From Deltaproteobacteria bacterium (GTDB lineage: Bacteria; Desulfobacterota; Binatia; UBA9968): a stretch of 39,354 bases of DNA. Shown here in pieces: positions 25,267 to 32,956 of the stretch (position 1 is the first letter of the stretch; the number at the start of each line of letters is the position of its first letter). Where the stretch lies: positions 1-39,354 of the forward strand of contig JAUYJC010000060.1 of NCBI GenBank assembly GCA_030688735.1, in the 5' to 3' direction. Position numbers and translations under genes: made by a program. Below the pieces are notes generated by a model. It saw only the letters and a program-made list of their open reading frames with translations. It ran no database searches and was not told where the DNA came from.

Positions 25267-25841
25267 CGGGAACTAGGCGTTAGGCCATAGCGCAACGCAG
25301 CGTAGACCGGAATCTTGCACGAAATTCCATGCGCGCCAATTCATTAACTGTTGCTGTTCGTGCACTTTACAACGAAGTCATGCGCTCACGTTCGGGGCAC
25401 GATTCACAGTCGGCTCAGCAGAGTCTAATCGGGTCGCTTACTTTGACCACCACTATGTGTTACCATCCAGTCTATGATTAACCAAGAAAAGGCAACAGTA
25501 ACTGCAGATTCACGCAATCTCTCGCTAGTTTCCGACGGTTCTCGCATCAACCTGGTACCACGACTGGCCCCCCAGCGGTAGTCTCTCTCTAAGCCTCCAA
25601 GTAACTATCCCACCCTTTGGCCAATCGCCGCAGCGAAGCGACGATAATCCATAGGGCGCTTGCTAGTTTGACAAAGGGCGGCACCTTAAGGACTTTGCCC
25701 GAGGGTTCGAGCGATTTTCGCTTCCAGCCCGACGGTATGTCCCGGTTTTTTTCGACCCCATAGCCGAGCGGTCGCGCAGAAGATCCACCAGGTTCGGGTT
25801 GGCTACTATGTGTAAGAGTCATCAAAATAGAAAGCAGATCC
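25267..25841. other. Divergent intergenic region
   Basis: The 575-bp space between rlmL (minus) and the MFS gene (plus) shows no recognised repeat. It contains only one borderline minus-strand frame at 25589-25822, listed separately. Confidence 0.45.
25589..25822 (-). CDS. Possible small protein (77 aa), uncertain
   Basis: From the ATG at 25822 the frame reads MTLTHSSQPEPGGSSARPLG, then KNRDIPSGWKRKSLEPSGK and a hydrophobic-to-basic end (LASALWIIVASLRRLAKGW). The composition is protein-like with a potential amphipathic or membrane C-terminal helix. There is no ribosome site and an upstream extension would overlap the start of the MFS gene. Keep as a candidate only. Confidence 0.28.
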   Translation of the reverse strand: MTLTHSSQPEPGGSSARPLGYGVEKNRDIPSGWKRKSLEPSGKVLKVPPFVKLASALWIIVASLRRLAKGWDSYLEA

Positions 25842-27173
25842 ATGTCTAACAGGAAAAAAAATCTCAATTTACTCGTCCGTTCTCTGGGTTCAAGAAATTA
25901 CCGCCTATATTTCTTTGGACAGGCGGTGTCCTTGATCGGCACTTGGATGCAACAAATAGCCATGAGATGGCTGGTGTATCGTTTGACCAAGTCCACGTTA
26001 TTGTTGGGCGTAGTGGGATTCGCCAGCGATATCCCGGTATTTTTTCTGGTGCCCTTTGCCGGCGTACTCGCCGACAAATTCAAACGCCGGCGCATCTTGG
26101 CGATAACGCAGGGGCTGGCGGCGCTGCAAGCATTTATCCTGGCGGTTTTAGTCATCACGGACCAAGCAGCGGTTTGGCATGTCGTGTTGCTCGGCGCGTT
26201 ATTGGGCGTCATCAACGCCTTCGACATTCCCGCCCGCCAGGCCTTCTTGGTGGAGGTGGTCGAGAACAAGGAGGATTTAGGCAACGCCATCGCGCTGAAC
26301 TCATTCATCTTCAATGGCGCACTGCTGATCGGTCCCGTCATGGCGGGTGTTCTGATCGCCTTTTTCGGTGAAGGGCTCTGCTTGATTCTGAACGGCGTAA
26401 GCTACCTCGCCCTTATAGGCGCGCTCCTTCTTATGAAGATTCCAGAGCGAAAAACGGCTTTAGCAAACATTGAATTAGGGCGCGGCATCCTGGAAGGCGC
26501 AACCTACGCATTTCGCTCAGTGCCCATCAGATCCATTTTACTGCTGGTCGCCCTGGTGAGTTTTATGGGGGTTTCCTACATGCTGCTCATGCCGGTATTC
26601 GCCGAAGATGTTTTGCACGGCGGGCCACAAGCATTTGGCTACCTTATGTCGGCGACCGGCGTCGGTGCTCTGGCTGGGGCCGTCTTTCTGGCCTCGCGAA
26701 GGAATATCTTAGGGTTAGGAAAAGTGATTGTTATCTCGGGCATAATGTACGGCATCGGACTTTTTGCCTTGTCATTGTCGCATCATCTGGTCTTGTCTTT
26801 GGTCATTGCCGTAGGCGTTGGTTTTTCCTTAATGATGCAGATGGCCTCCAGCAACACGATCTTGCAGACGATCGTCGATGACAGAAAACGTGGCCGGGTG
26901 ATCAGCCTCTTTGTTATGGCGCGCCGCGGCGTCGAATCGTTCGGCAGTTTAGTGGCCGGCGTGTTGGCACACCGATTCGGCACGCCGGACACGTTGATGA
27001 TCGGCGGCATAGTTTGCTTACTCGCCTCGGTAGCCTTCGCCACGAAATTATCGATGATACGAGAAACCAGCCGTGCCTTTTATAAGGATATGAAGGATGC
27101 GAAAGCAGCCCGTCAACCCGTTCCGGTCGCTAGAGTTATTAATGAGCTGCCGGTGGGCGCGCCAAATGCGTAG
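25842..27173 (+). CDS. MFS transporter, EntS-like (MFS_3) exporter
   Basis: The 443-residue product has about 12 predicted membrane segments. Near the N-terminus it has SLGSRNYRLYFFGQAVSLIGTWMQ, and the loop between helices 2 and 3 is GVLADKFKRRRILAITQ, the standard MFS G-x-x-A-D-x-x-x-R-R motif. NAFDIPARQAFLVEVV and IALNSFIFNGALLIGP are typical of the EntS/MFS_3 branch, whose characterised members export siderophores. The C-terminal tail of about 35 residues is hydrophilic. It stands alone on the plus strand with no siderophore genes nearby, so the substrate is unknown. Confidence 0.9.
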   Translation: MSNRKKNLNLLVRSLGSRNYRLYFFGQAVSLIGTWMQQIAMRWLVYRLTKSTLLLGVVGFASDIPVFFLVPFAGVLADKFKRRRILAITQGLAALQAFILAVLVITDQAAVWHVVLLGALLGVINAFDIPARQAFLVEVVENKEDLGNAIALNSFIFNGALLIGPVMAGVLIAFFGEGLCLILNGVSYLALIGALLLMKIPERKTALANIELGRGILEGATYAFRSVPIRSILLLVALVSFMGVSYMLLMPVFAEDVLHGGPQAFGYLMSATGVGALAGAVFLASRRNILGLGKVIVISGIMYGIGLFALSLSHHLVLSLVIAVGVGFSLMMQMASSNTILQTIVDDRKRGRVISLFVMARRGVESFGSLVAGVLAHRFGTPDTLMIGGIVCLLASVAFATKLSMIRETSRAFYKDMKDAKAARQPVPVARVINELPVGAPNA

Positions 27174-27205
27174 AGGCACGAGGCAAACGGTTATCCACTC
27201 AATGG

Positions 27206-27385
27206 CTATAAAATCGTCGGCCCATGTTGAAGCTCAGTCTCCGCCGGGTTGAGAGTTTCTCCCTCAACGGTGCTCTCGGTCCTCGCCTTCTCGTCCTTGC
27301 GCTCTATCCGGCGCGCTGCTTTTTTCTGCTTCTTCTCTTTCCGGGCCATTTCTTTCTGCCGTTTCTTAAATGTTTCACTCGCCAT
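27206..27385 (-). CDS. Small highly basic protein (59 aa)
   Basis: The product begins MASETFKKRQKEMARKEKKQ and continues with KKAARRIERKDEKAR before turning acidic and ending GPTIL. Nearly half of the first 35 residues are K or R, predicting a long charged helix, possibly nucleic-acid binding. AAGGAG lies seven bases before the ATG. It is immediately downstream of the CarD-like regulator on the same strand. Similar short basic proteins are seen in many environmental genomes but have no name I can give. Confidence 0.65.
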   Translation of the reverse strand: MASETFKKRQKEMARKEKKQKKAARRIERKDEKARTESTVEGETLNPAETELQHGPTIL

Positions 27386-27517
27386 AAACGCTCCTTTTCA
27401 GTTGGTTATCGTTCGTTTGGCTGTTGGCGAAACCCACGCGCCGTCAAACAAAGCGCGAGAATCATTCAGAGGCGCTCCCGGCCAAGGCCGAATTTGCCGC
27501 TGCGCCTGCCGATCGCT

Positions 27518-28012
27518 TCATTGCTTTCTTCGCGCTTTGAGAGCCTGGTCGATGTATTCTTCGGCGGCGCTCCTTGTCTCTCCCGTGACTTCGGAGATCT
27601 CGCAAATCAAAAACTTTTTCGCCCGATCCAGCGTCTCCCGTTCGCGCGGCGACAGCGCCTTTGTATCGTTCAACTCAGTCAGCGACTCAACAACCGCCGC
27701 CAAGTCAAATGGCGACCCGGAGGTCAGCAACTTCGAATGCTCTATGGCGCGCTGCTTCCAGTTAGTGGCCGGCACGGCAACCTTTTTTAGCTGTCCGAAC
27801 AGCTTCGGAATTTCAGACTTTTCTAGCAATTGCCGGATACCCAGGGCATTGACTTTATCCGTCGGCACCAACAACTTTCCGCCCCTGTCGTCCAGGATAG
27901 CTAAATGGTAGAAGCTCATCGACCGGCCATTGACGACTCTATCGACGACCTCGTCAATCACGCAGGGGCCTTGATGCGGATAGTTGACCTTGTTCCCAAC
28001 GGTTAGATTCAT
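27518..28012 (-). CDS. CarD/CdnL-family transcriptional regulator
   Basis: The 164-residue protein opens MNLTVGNKVNYPHQGPCVID, the RNA-polymerase-interacting domain shared by CarD, CdnL and TRCF, which binds the beta subunit and stabilises open promoter complexes. The C-terminal helical region includes SGSPFDLAAVVESLTELN, LSPRERETLDRAKKFL and IDQALKARR, matching the CdnL DNA-contacting helical domain. AAGGAG precedes the ATG with ideal spacing. CdnL is a near-global activator of rRNA and housekeeping promoters. Some members are stress-specific paralogues and I cannot tell which this is. Confidence 0.88.
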   Translation of the reverse strand: MNLTVGNKVNYPHQGPCVIDEVVDRVVNGRSMSFYHLAILDDRGGKLLVPTDKVNALGIRQLLEKSEIPKLFGQLKKVAVPATNWKQRAIEHSKLLTSGSPFDLAAVVESLTELNDTKALSPRERETLDRAKKFLICEISEVTGETRSAAEEYIDQALKARRKQ

Positions 28013-28343
28013 TTGGATCTCCTTGCTTGTTAAGACGCCGGATTATAGCGCGTCTATTGTTTTTTGGTTCTTCAGACTTCCGTGTGGCTCACCGCCGAAG
28101 TGCTGAGGGCACGGAGCCCTTCGACACGCTCAGGGTGAGCGGCTTTCCTCCACTCATGGTGAGCCGAGTCGAACCATGCGAACTCTGCGTCTCCGTGGTG
28201 AATACTCTTTCGCAGCAAACGCGAAAGAACCATGGAGCAATTCGAGAAGATCGCAGTGGTCTTCGACGACGAGCACTTTCCTTGACCTTCTTAAATCATC
28301 CTCAAAACTTGCATTCCTATGAACCGACAACGGCACGAATGCC
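28013..28343. repeat. Nested dispersed repeats between carD-like and GH130 genes
   Basis: The outer element (about 28069-28232) resembles 31986-32153 and 39067-39190: TTCAGACTTCCGTGTGG, ACCGCCGAAGTGCTGAGGGC, then GAACTCTGCGTCTCCGTGG and TGAATACTCTTTC. It is interrupted by an unrelated segment (about 28117-28178) starting CCCTTCGACACGCTCAGGG and ending GAGTCGAACCATG, itself a common intergenic repeat. No gene is convincing. Confidence 0.6.
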
Positions 28344-29360
28344 TCACACGAACATCGAGTTGTTCGTCGTGTCGCCTTTTTTGTCCGGCCAATCTCGCGA
28401 CTTTACTCCCGCAGTATTTTTTTTGTCGTCATCGAGCCACTCGAGAATGGCGCGCAGACTGCCGGTGGCCATCGCGATGCTGGTATCCGCCGCGCCATAA
28501 TAAAGATTGATGGTGTCGCCGTCCGGCGCAATAGTGTAGCCGCAAGGGAAAACCACATTGTCGACGTCTCCGCGTTGCTCGTAGACTTCTTGCGGGCCGA
28601 AGATCCACTCATCGCCCCGTTTTATGCAGTGCTCCGGCGCTTGCAATTCAAACAGAGCCAGTCCTAATCGATAAATGGCTCCGGCCGCGGTCTGGCGCAC
28701 GCCGTGGTAAATTATCAGCCAGCCACGCGGCGTTTCGATGGGCGGCGGCGAAAGGCCGATTTTATTCGCGTCCCACCACGCGCCTTTGCGCGCTTCCAGC
28801 ATCAGCTTGTGATTGCCCCAGTGGCGCAAGTCCGGTGAAAAAGATATCCACATATGCGCGCGCGGAGCACTGACCGGTCGATGGATCAAAGCCCACTGCC
28901 CGCCAATACGACGGGGAAGTAACGCTGCATCTTTATCTTCCGGCGCCATGATGACACCGTAGCGCTCGAAGTTGTGAAAATCTTCAGTCAGCGCCAGAGA
29001 TACGCCCGGGCCATCGCGCGAGAACGCGGTATAGACAACGGCATACTTGCTCAATTCAGGGATGTAGGTAATCCGCGGATCTTCGATACCCCACAGTTCT
29101 TCCGGGAAGTTTTCTGGGTTGGCCAGCAAGGTTGGCCGGGTTTCAATCCGCCAGTTATCGACGCCGTTATCCGAACGAGCGACCGTAATGTGAGAATGCC
29201 CCCTGCGATCCTCGACGCGGCACAATAATAGGGTAGTGCCATCGGGCAGCAACGCAGCGCCAGCGTTGAAAACGCTATTGACCGGATAGGGCCAATCAGC
29301 GGCGCTCAAGATGGGATTGAGTTTGTGACGGCGAAAAAGTTCGATGTGTTGATTGTTCAT
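28344..29360 (-). CDS. GH130-family glycoside phosphorylase/hydrolase
   Basis: The 338-residue enzyme has the five-bladed beta-propeller features of GH130: NPIL near the start, VFNAGAAL, CRVEDRRGHSHITVARS, the conserved WGIEDPRITYI and AHMWISFSPDLRHWG, IIYHGV and NVVFPCGYT. Characterised GH130 enzymes phosphorolyse beta-1,4- or beta-1,2-mannosides to mannose 1-phosphate; others hydrolyse beta-1,2-mannosides. The ATG shares its A with the TGA of the upstream transferase gene (TGATG), and AGGAG lies just before it, so the two are translationally coupled. This suggests mannose-containing glycan metabolism, with the exact linkage unknown. Confidence 0.9.
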   Translation of the reverse strand: MNNQHIELFRRHKLNPILSAADWPYPVNSVFNAGAALLPDGTTLLLCRVEDRRGHSHITVARSDNGVDNWRIETRPTLLANPENFPEELWGIEDPRITYIPELSKYAVVYTAFSRDGPGVSLALTEDFHNFERYGVIMAPEDKDAALLPRRIGGQWALIHRPVSAPRAHMWISFSPDLRHWGNHKLMLEARKGAWWDANKIGLSPPPIETPRGWLIIYHGVRQTAAGAIYRLGLALFELQAPEHCIKRGDEWIFGPQEVYEQRGDVDNVVFPCGYTIAPDGDTINLYYGAADTSIAMATGSLRAILEWLDDDKKNTAGVKSRDWPDKKGDTTNNSMFV

Positions 29361-31645
29361 CAAGCTCCTGTTTCTAGGGATGCCAATGTTGTCTCAGCCA
29401 AGCGCAGTTCCAACACCGCCTGAAGAAAGGCGAGGGAAGACTCTGCGCCCTGGTTTTCGTTCGGTCGGTCGGGATGCAAACCGTCTCGACAACCGCCGGT
29501 TGTCGGATCATAGATCGGCAGGTTCAGGTCATTGCGGCCGAGGAACCAGTCGAAAGCGCATCGAGCTTCTTTGTACCAGCTCCTGTCTCCCGTGATTCGA
29601 TGTGCTTCGAGACAAGCCGATACCATGGCCTGAGCCTCAACCGGTTGCTGATCGAAGCGAGCGCGCTCACCGCCGCGTTGATAAAAGCCGTTGGAGCCGA
29701 TCGGCACAAAATGGCCCCCAGCTACCTCAGCGCGCTGCAAGTCGCCCAGCCAACTGAGCGACTCCAGTCCAGCTTCGGTCATGTCGCTATTGGGTATGCC
29801 TTGGCCGCACATGAGCAAGGCGTGCGGCAGCGCGGCATTACAATAGGTTAGCGATTCTTCATACCAACGCCATTCGTCTGTCCGATTTTTGCGATACAAC
29901 TCGGCTAACCGCCCGGACAACACTTCACGGGCCTGAGCGATTGTTCGGTCACCGGCAAAACGCTGAAGGTATTCGTTGATACCAATAAGCGCGAATGCCC
30001 ACGCCCGCGGGCTGGTCGTGTCTATAACCGCAGGCAACGATTTCTCGAATACCCAGCCGGCCATATTTTGGAGTGCCGGCGTGTTCGAGCGGCCCAATAC
30101 GGTGCCGAGCGCCCACAATGCGCGGCCGTGACTGTCGTCGGAACCGTTCTCCTCCAGCCAGTTGCGCTGATAGCTCATGAAATTTCGGAAGCGTCCGGTC
30201 TTCGAATTGAACGCGTACCAGACGAAGGCAAAATAGCGTGGCATTAGATCCGCGGTCTCTTCACTGCCGAGTTCTTCCAAGAGAGTGCTTACTGTCAGCG
30301 CGCGTGCATTGTCGTCGATGGTGTAGCCCTCGTGATAGTTGGGCACCGTGAAAATAGCATGTTGAAACATGCCGGTATCGTCCGTCATGCGGCGCAAGTG
30401 ATCGAGTTTGAGAGGAGGCAATTCGGCCGGACGTTCATCGAGGGGTTTGACGACAAAACCGGGAGGAGTGAAATGCCGCCGTTCGGCTCGGGCGCGCTGA
30501 AAACTCTCCATGTAGCGGCGCGCTACCTGCGGCCAGATCATCTCGCGCCCATACAGATAGGCGCGCTTGCGCATGCCGTGGCGCTTGGCCTCGTTGTCCA
30601 GCAACTCGATCACTTGTTCGGCCAACGCCGCCGGATCGTGAAACGGCACGAGCGCCCCTCGTTCCTCAGCCAGCATCTCTTCAGCATACCAATACGGTGT
30701 CGAAATCACTGCTTTGCCCGCCCCCAGCGTATAGGCCAACGTGCCCGAGACGATCTGCGCGGGGTTTAGATAAGGCGTGATGTAAATATCCGCAGCGCCG
30801 ATGAACTCAACGAGTTCCTCGAAACTGACAAATCGGTTGTAGAAGATCACGTGGCCTTCGACGCCTTTCTCTTGCGCCAACCATTGCAGCGAGAACCGGT
30901 AGGTTTCGCCATCGTGCCGCAGAACATGCGGATGAGTCGCGCCAACGATGAAGTAGACCACGTTGGGATGCTTGGCCAGAATGGCAGGGAGGGCGGAGAT
31001 GACGTTTTCGATCCCCTTATTCGCCGACAATAAGCCAAAACTGAGCAAGACAATTTTACCTTCGACGCCAAACAGGTCTTTATGAAAACTCGGATCGACA
31101 AAAGGCAGATCAGGGATGCCATGCGGGATAAAATCGATCTTCTCAGGCAATACATGATAGATCTCTTGCAGGAATTCCGCGCTGCGCTTGCTCATGACAA
31201 CCAAACGATCCGACAAGCCCGCGACCTCCATCAACACCCTTCGTTGCTGCGCGTCGGGTTCGCGCAGAATCGTGTGCAGGGTCGTGACGATGGGCACGCG
31301 CAGATCACGGAGGAGAGCCAGGATGTGGCTGCCCGCTCTGCCCCCGAAGATGCCGTATTCGAATTGCAGGCAGACGAGGTCCACGCTGTTGATGTTCAAG
31401 AAGTCGGCGGCGCGCCGATAAGACTCAAGATCTTTCTCCGTCAGTTCAAAGCGCACGCGAACCGGATAGGCGTAGCCGCCTTCGATGTCGTTGACCGGCA
31501 CGGCGATGCAGGTTGTTCCGCTGTGCTCGGCGGCGATCGCCTCACACAAGTCGGTCGTAAAGGTGGCGATACCGCACTGGCGCGGCAAATAGTTGCCGAT
31601 AAACGCAAGGCGATTGATCGGTGAATGGTTTGCGCTCTGTTCCAT
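29360..31645 (-). CDS. GT4 glycosyltransferase fused to a helical-barrel glycosidase-like domain
   Basis: The 761-residue bifunctional-looking protein starts at the ATG of MEQSANHSP, with AGGAG upstream. The N-terminal part (about 10-390) is a GT-B transferase closely resembling the 3812 gene: GNYLPRQCGIATFTTDL, FEYGIFGGRAGSH, HGIPDLPF, SFGLLSANKGIENV and TPYLNPAQIVSGTL. The C-terminal part (about 405-755) is a helix-rich region with YTIDDNARALTVSTLLEELG, SDDSHGRALWALG, RFDQQPVEAQAMVSACLEAH and NENQGAESSLAFLQAVLEL, consistent with an (alpha/alpha)6 barrel of glycosidase type. It is coupled to GH130 by TGATG. The pair plausibly builds and trims a mannose-type oligosaccharide; reaction and substrate are inferred. 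Confidence 0.88.
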   Translation of the reverse strand: MEQSANHSPINRLAFIGNYLPRQCGIATFTTDLCEAIAAEHSGTTCIAVPVNDIEGGYAYPVRVRFELTEKDLESYRRAADFLNINSVDLVCLQFEYGIFGGRAGSHILALLRDLRVPIVTTLHTILREPDAQQRRVLMEVAGLSDRLVVMSKRSAEFLQEIYHVLPEKIDFIPHGIPDLPFVDPSFHKDLFGVEGKIVLLSFGLLSANKGIENVISALPAILAKHPNVVYFIVGATHPHVLRHDGETYRFSLQWLAQEKGVEGHVIFYNRFVSFEELVEFIGAADIYITPYLNPAQIVSGTLAYTLGAGKAVISTPYWYAEEMLAEERGALVPFHDPAALAEQVIELLDNEAKRHGMRKRAYLYGREMIWPQVARRYMESFQRARAERRHFTPPGFVVKPLDERPAELPPLKLDHLRRMTDDTGMFQHAIFTVPNYHEGYTIDDNARALTVSTLLEELGSEETADLMPRYFAFVWYAFNSKTGRFRNFMSYQRNWLEENGSDDSHGRALWALGTVLGRSNTPALQNMAGWVFEKSLPAVIDTTSPRAWAFALIGINEYLQRFAGDRTIAQAREVLSGRLAELYRKNRTDEWRWYEESLTYCNAALPHALLMCGQGIPNSDMTEAGLESLSWLGDLQRAEVAGGHFVPIGSNGFYQRGGERARFDQQPVEAQAMVSACLEAHRITGDRSWYKEARCAFDWFLGRNDLNLPIYDPTTGGCRDGLHPDRPNENQGAESSLAFLQAVLELRLAETTLASLETGA

Positions 31646-31705
31646 GAGAGAAATCTCCTCTCTGGCGGTCACTATCGCCGTTTTTTCGTTATTTCCCGGC
31701 CCATA

Positions 31706-31741
31706 AATGCAAAGAGGCGGTTACCCCTGGGGACCGCCTCT
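31706..31741 (-). terminator. Possible terminator hairpin
   Basis: AGAGGCGGT (31713-31721) pairs with ACCGCCTCT (31733-31741), with CCCC/GGGG inside able to lengthen the stem. On the minus strand the stem is followed by TTTGCATTT, a broken T-run. It could end transcripts coming from mlaC, but lies over 400 bases beyond its stop codon. Confidence 0.4.
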
Positions 31742-31985
31742 ACGAAACTCGGATACAATCGGACCGAGTGTGATCTATTTGGACGTTGGGCTGTCAGTGG
31801 TTACTATGTACTGCACTATATCAGACGGCGCGGATAAAGCTATCCTGCCTCGATCGACTTGCCTTTAAGCTCTAGCAGGCTGAAAGGGCTGGAATAAGCC
31901 CCTGGATGTAACTGCGTCAAACTGGTGAGAATCGCCGGTGGAGCATCGCCTTGAGAAAACAGGCAACAACTTTCTTAATCTGGAT

Positions 31986-32153
31986 CTTCAGGCTTCTGTG
32001 TGGCAAACCTGGCCAATGCTATTTCAGTGCAAGGACTCGGAGATTGCACCGCAGAGGCGCTGAGGGCGCGGAGCAAAGAGTTTTTGATTAAGAGATACTC
32101 CGAACTCTGCGAACTCTGTGTCTCAGTGGTGAATACTCTTTCACAGTAAAGCC
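31986..32153. repeat. Dispersed GGCGCGGAG-type repeat, copy 1
   Basis: It contains TTCAGGCTTCTGTGTGGCAA, AGGACTCGGAGATTGCACC, GCGCTGAGGGCGCGGAGCAA and a right part with CTCCGAACTCTGCGAACTC and GTGTCTCAGTGGTGAATAC. The central GAGGCGCTGAGGGCGCGGAG class of intergenic repeat is widespread in environmental genomes. Related copies are at 28069-28232 and 39067-39190. Confidence 0.65.
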
Positions 32154-32163
32154 GGAAGAACCC

Positions 32164-32760
32164 TTAATCTTTATGATTCGAATCCTTTTCCTTCAATCGC
32201 CGGATCAGATCATCGAAGGAGGCGTTGGCGAGGATGCGGTTGAACTGTGAGCGGTAGTTGGCCACGACGCTGATGTCCTCGACCACGACGTCGTAAATTT
32301 TCCACTCCCCTTGCACGCGGTGCAGCCGGTAGTTGACCGAGGTCGGCTCGCCTTTGCTGGAAACGATCTTGGTGTTGACCTGGGCAAGATTTTTCTCTAT
32401 CGCCTCGTGGACGAAAACGATCTTTTCATCCTTGTAGGAACCGATCTTGCCGATGTAGGAGTTGCCGAGGAATTCGGCGAACACCGCGACGAACTCATGC
32501 TGACGGTTCGGCACGGTGCTCCAATGTTTGCCCAGAGTCTGCTTCGCCATTTCAAACCAATCGAAGCGCGGCATCAATGCGTCGCGTAGCTTTTCGCGCA
32601 GCTCCGGGTTGTTCCCTTTGCCCGCGCTGTTCATGGCCACCATCACCTGCTGAATCGTCTCCTGAAGTTGCTCCATCGGCGTTTCGGCGTAAACCGCCCC
32701 TTGCACCAAACAGAGATTGACTGCGACGCCTAGCACTAGCCGCTTGATTGAACCGATCAT
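32164..32760 (-). CDS. mlaC: MlaC/Ttg2D-family periplasmic phospholipid-binding protein
   Basis: The 198-residue product has a cleavable signal peptide (hydrophobic residues 7-22, likely cut after AVYA) and the Tol_Tol_Ttg2 domain: MPRFDWFEMAKQTLGKHW, FVAVFAEFLGNSYIGKI and VNYRLHRVQGEWKIYDVVVEDIS. MlaC carries phospholipid between outer-membrane MlaA and the inner-membrane MlaFEDB transporter. I started at the ATG with GGGGGAAG upstream; the frame extends 15 codons further without need. No other mla genes adjoin it, so it is orphan here. Hopanoid-linked HpnM proteins belong to the same family and are an alternative identity. Confidence 0.88.
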   Translation of the reverse strand: MIGSIKRLVLGVAVNLCLVQGAVYAETPMEQLQETIQQVMVAMNSAGKGNNPELREKLRDALMPRFDWFEMAKQTLGKHWSTVPNRQHEFVAVFAEFLGNSYIGKIGSYKDEKIVFVHEAIEKNLAQVNTKIVSSKGEPTSVNYRLHRVQGEWKIYDVVVEDISVVANYRSQFNRILANASFDDLIRRLKEKDSNHKD

Positions 32761-32956
32761 AAGTTCTTCCCCCACTGGAGCTGCCAAACGCAATCGCAGG
32801 GCCAAGTCCCACGCTCGCCGGGTTCAGTCGGCCCGGCGGCATCGCAGGCATTTCGGCGCCACTGAAACCATCAAAGGGAATAATAAGACGCTACGCCGCT
32901 AGCGGTCCTATGCGGGTCGGGGAAAAAACGAACGCCCCCGTGGCAAGCTGGCTGTC

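Larger units (their letters stand above)
31646..32163. other. Intergenic region between GT4 fusion and mlaC
   Basis: The 518-bp stretch contains the hairpin at 31706-31741 and the dispersed repeat at 31986-32153. No coding frame with a ribosome site was found. Confidence 0.5.
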
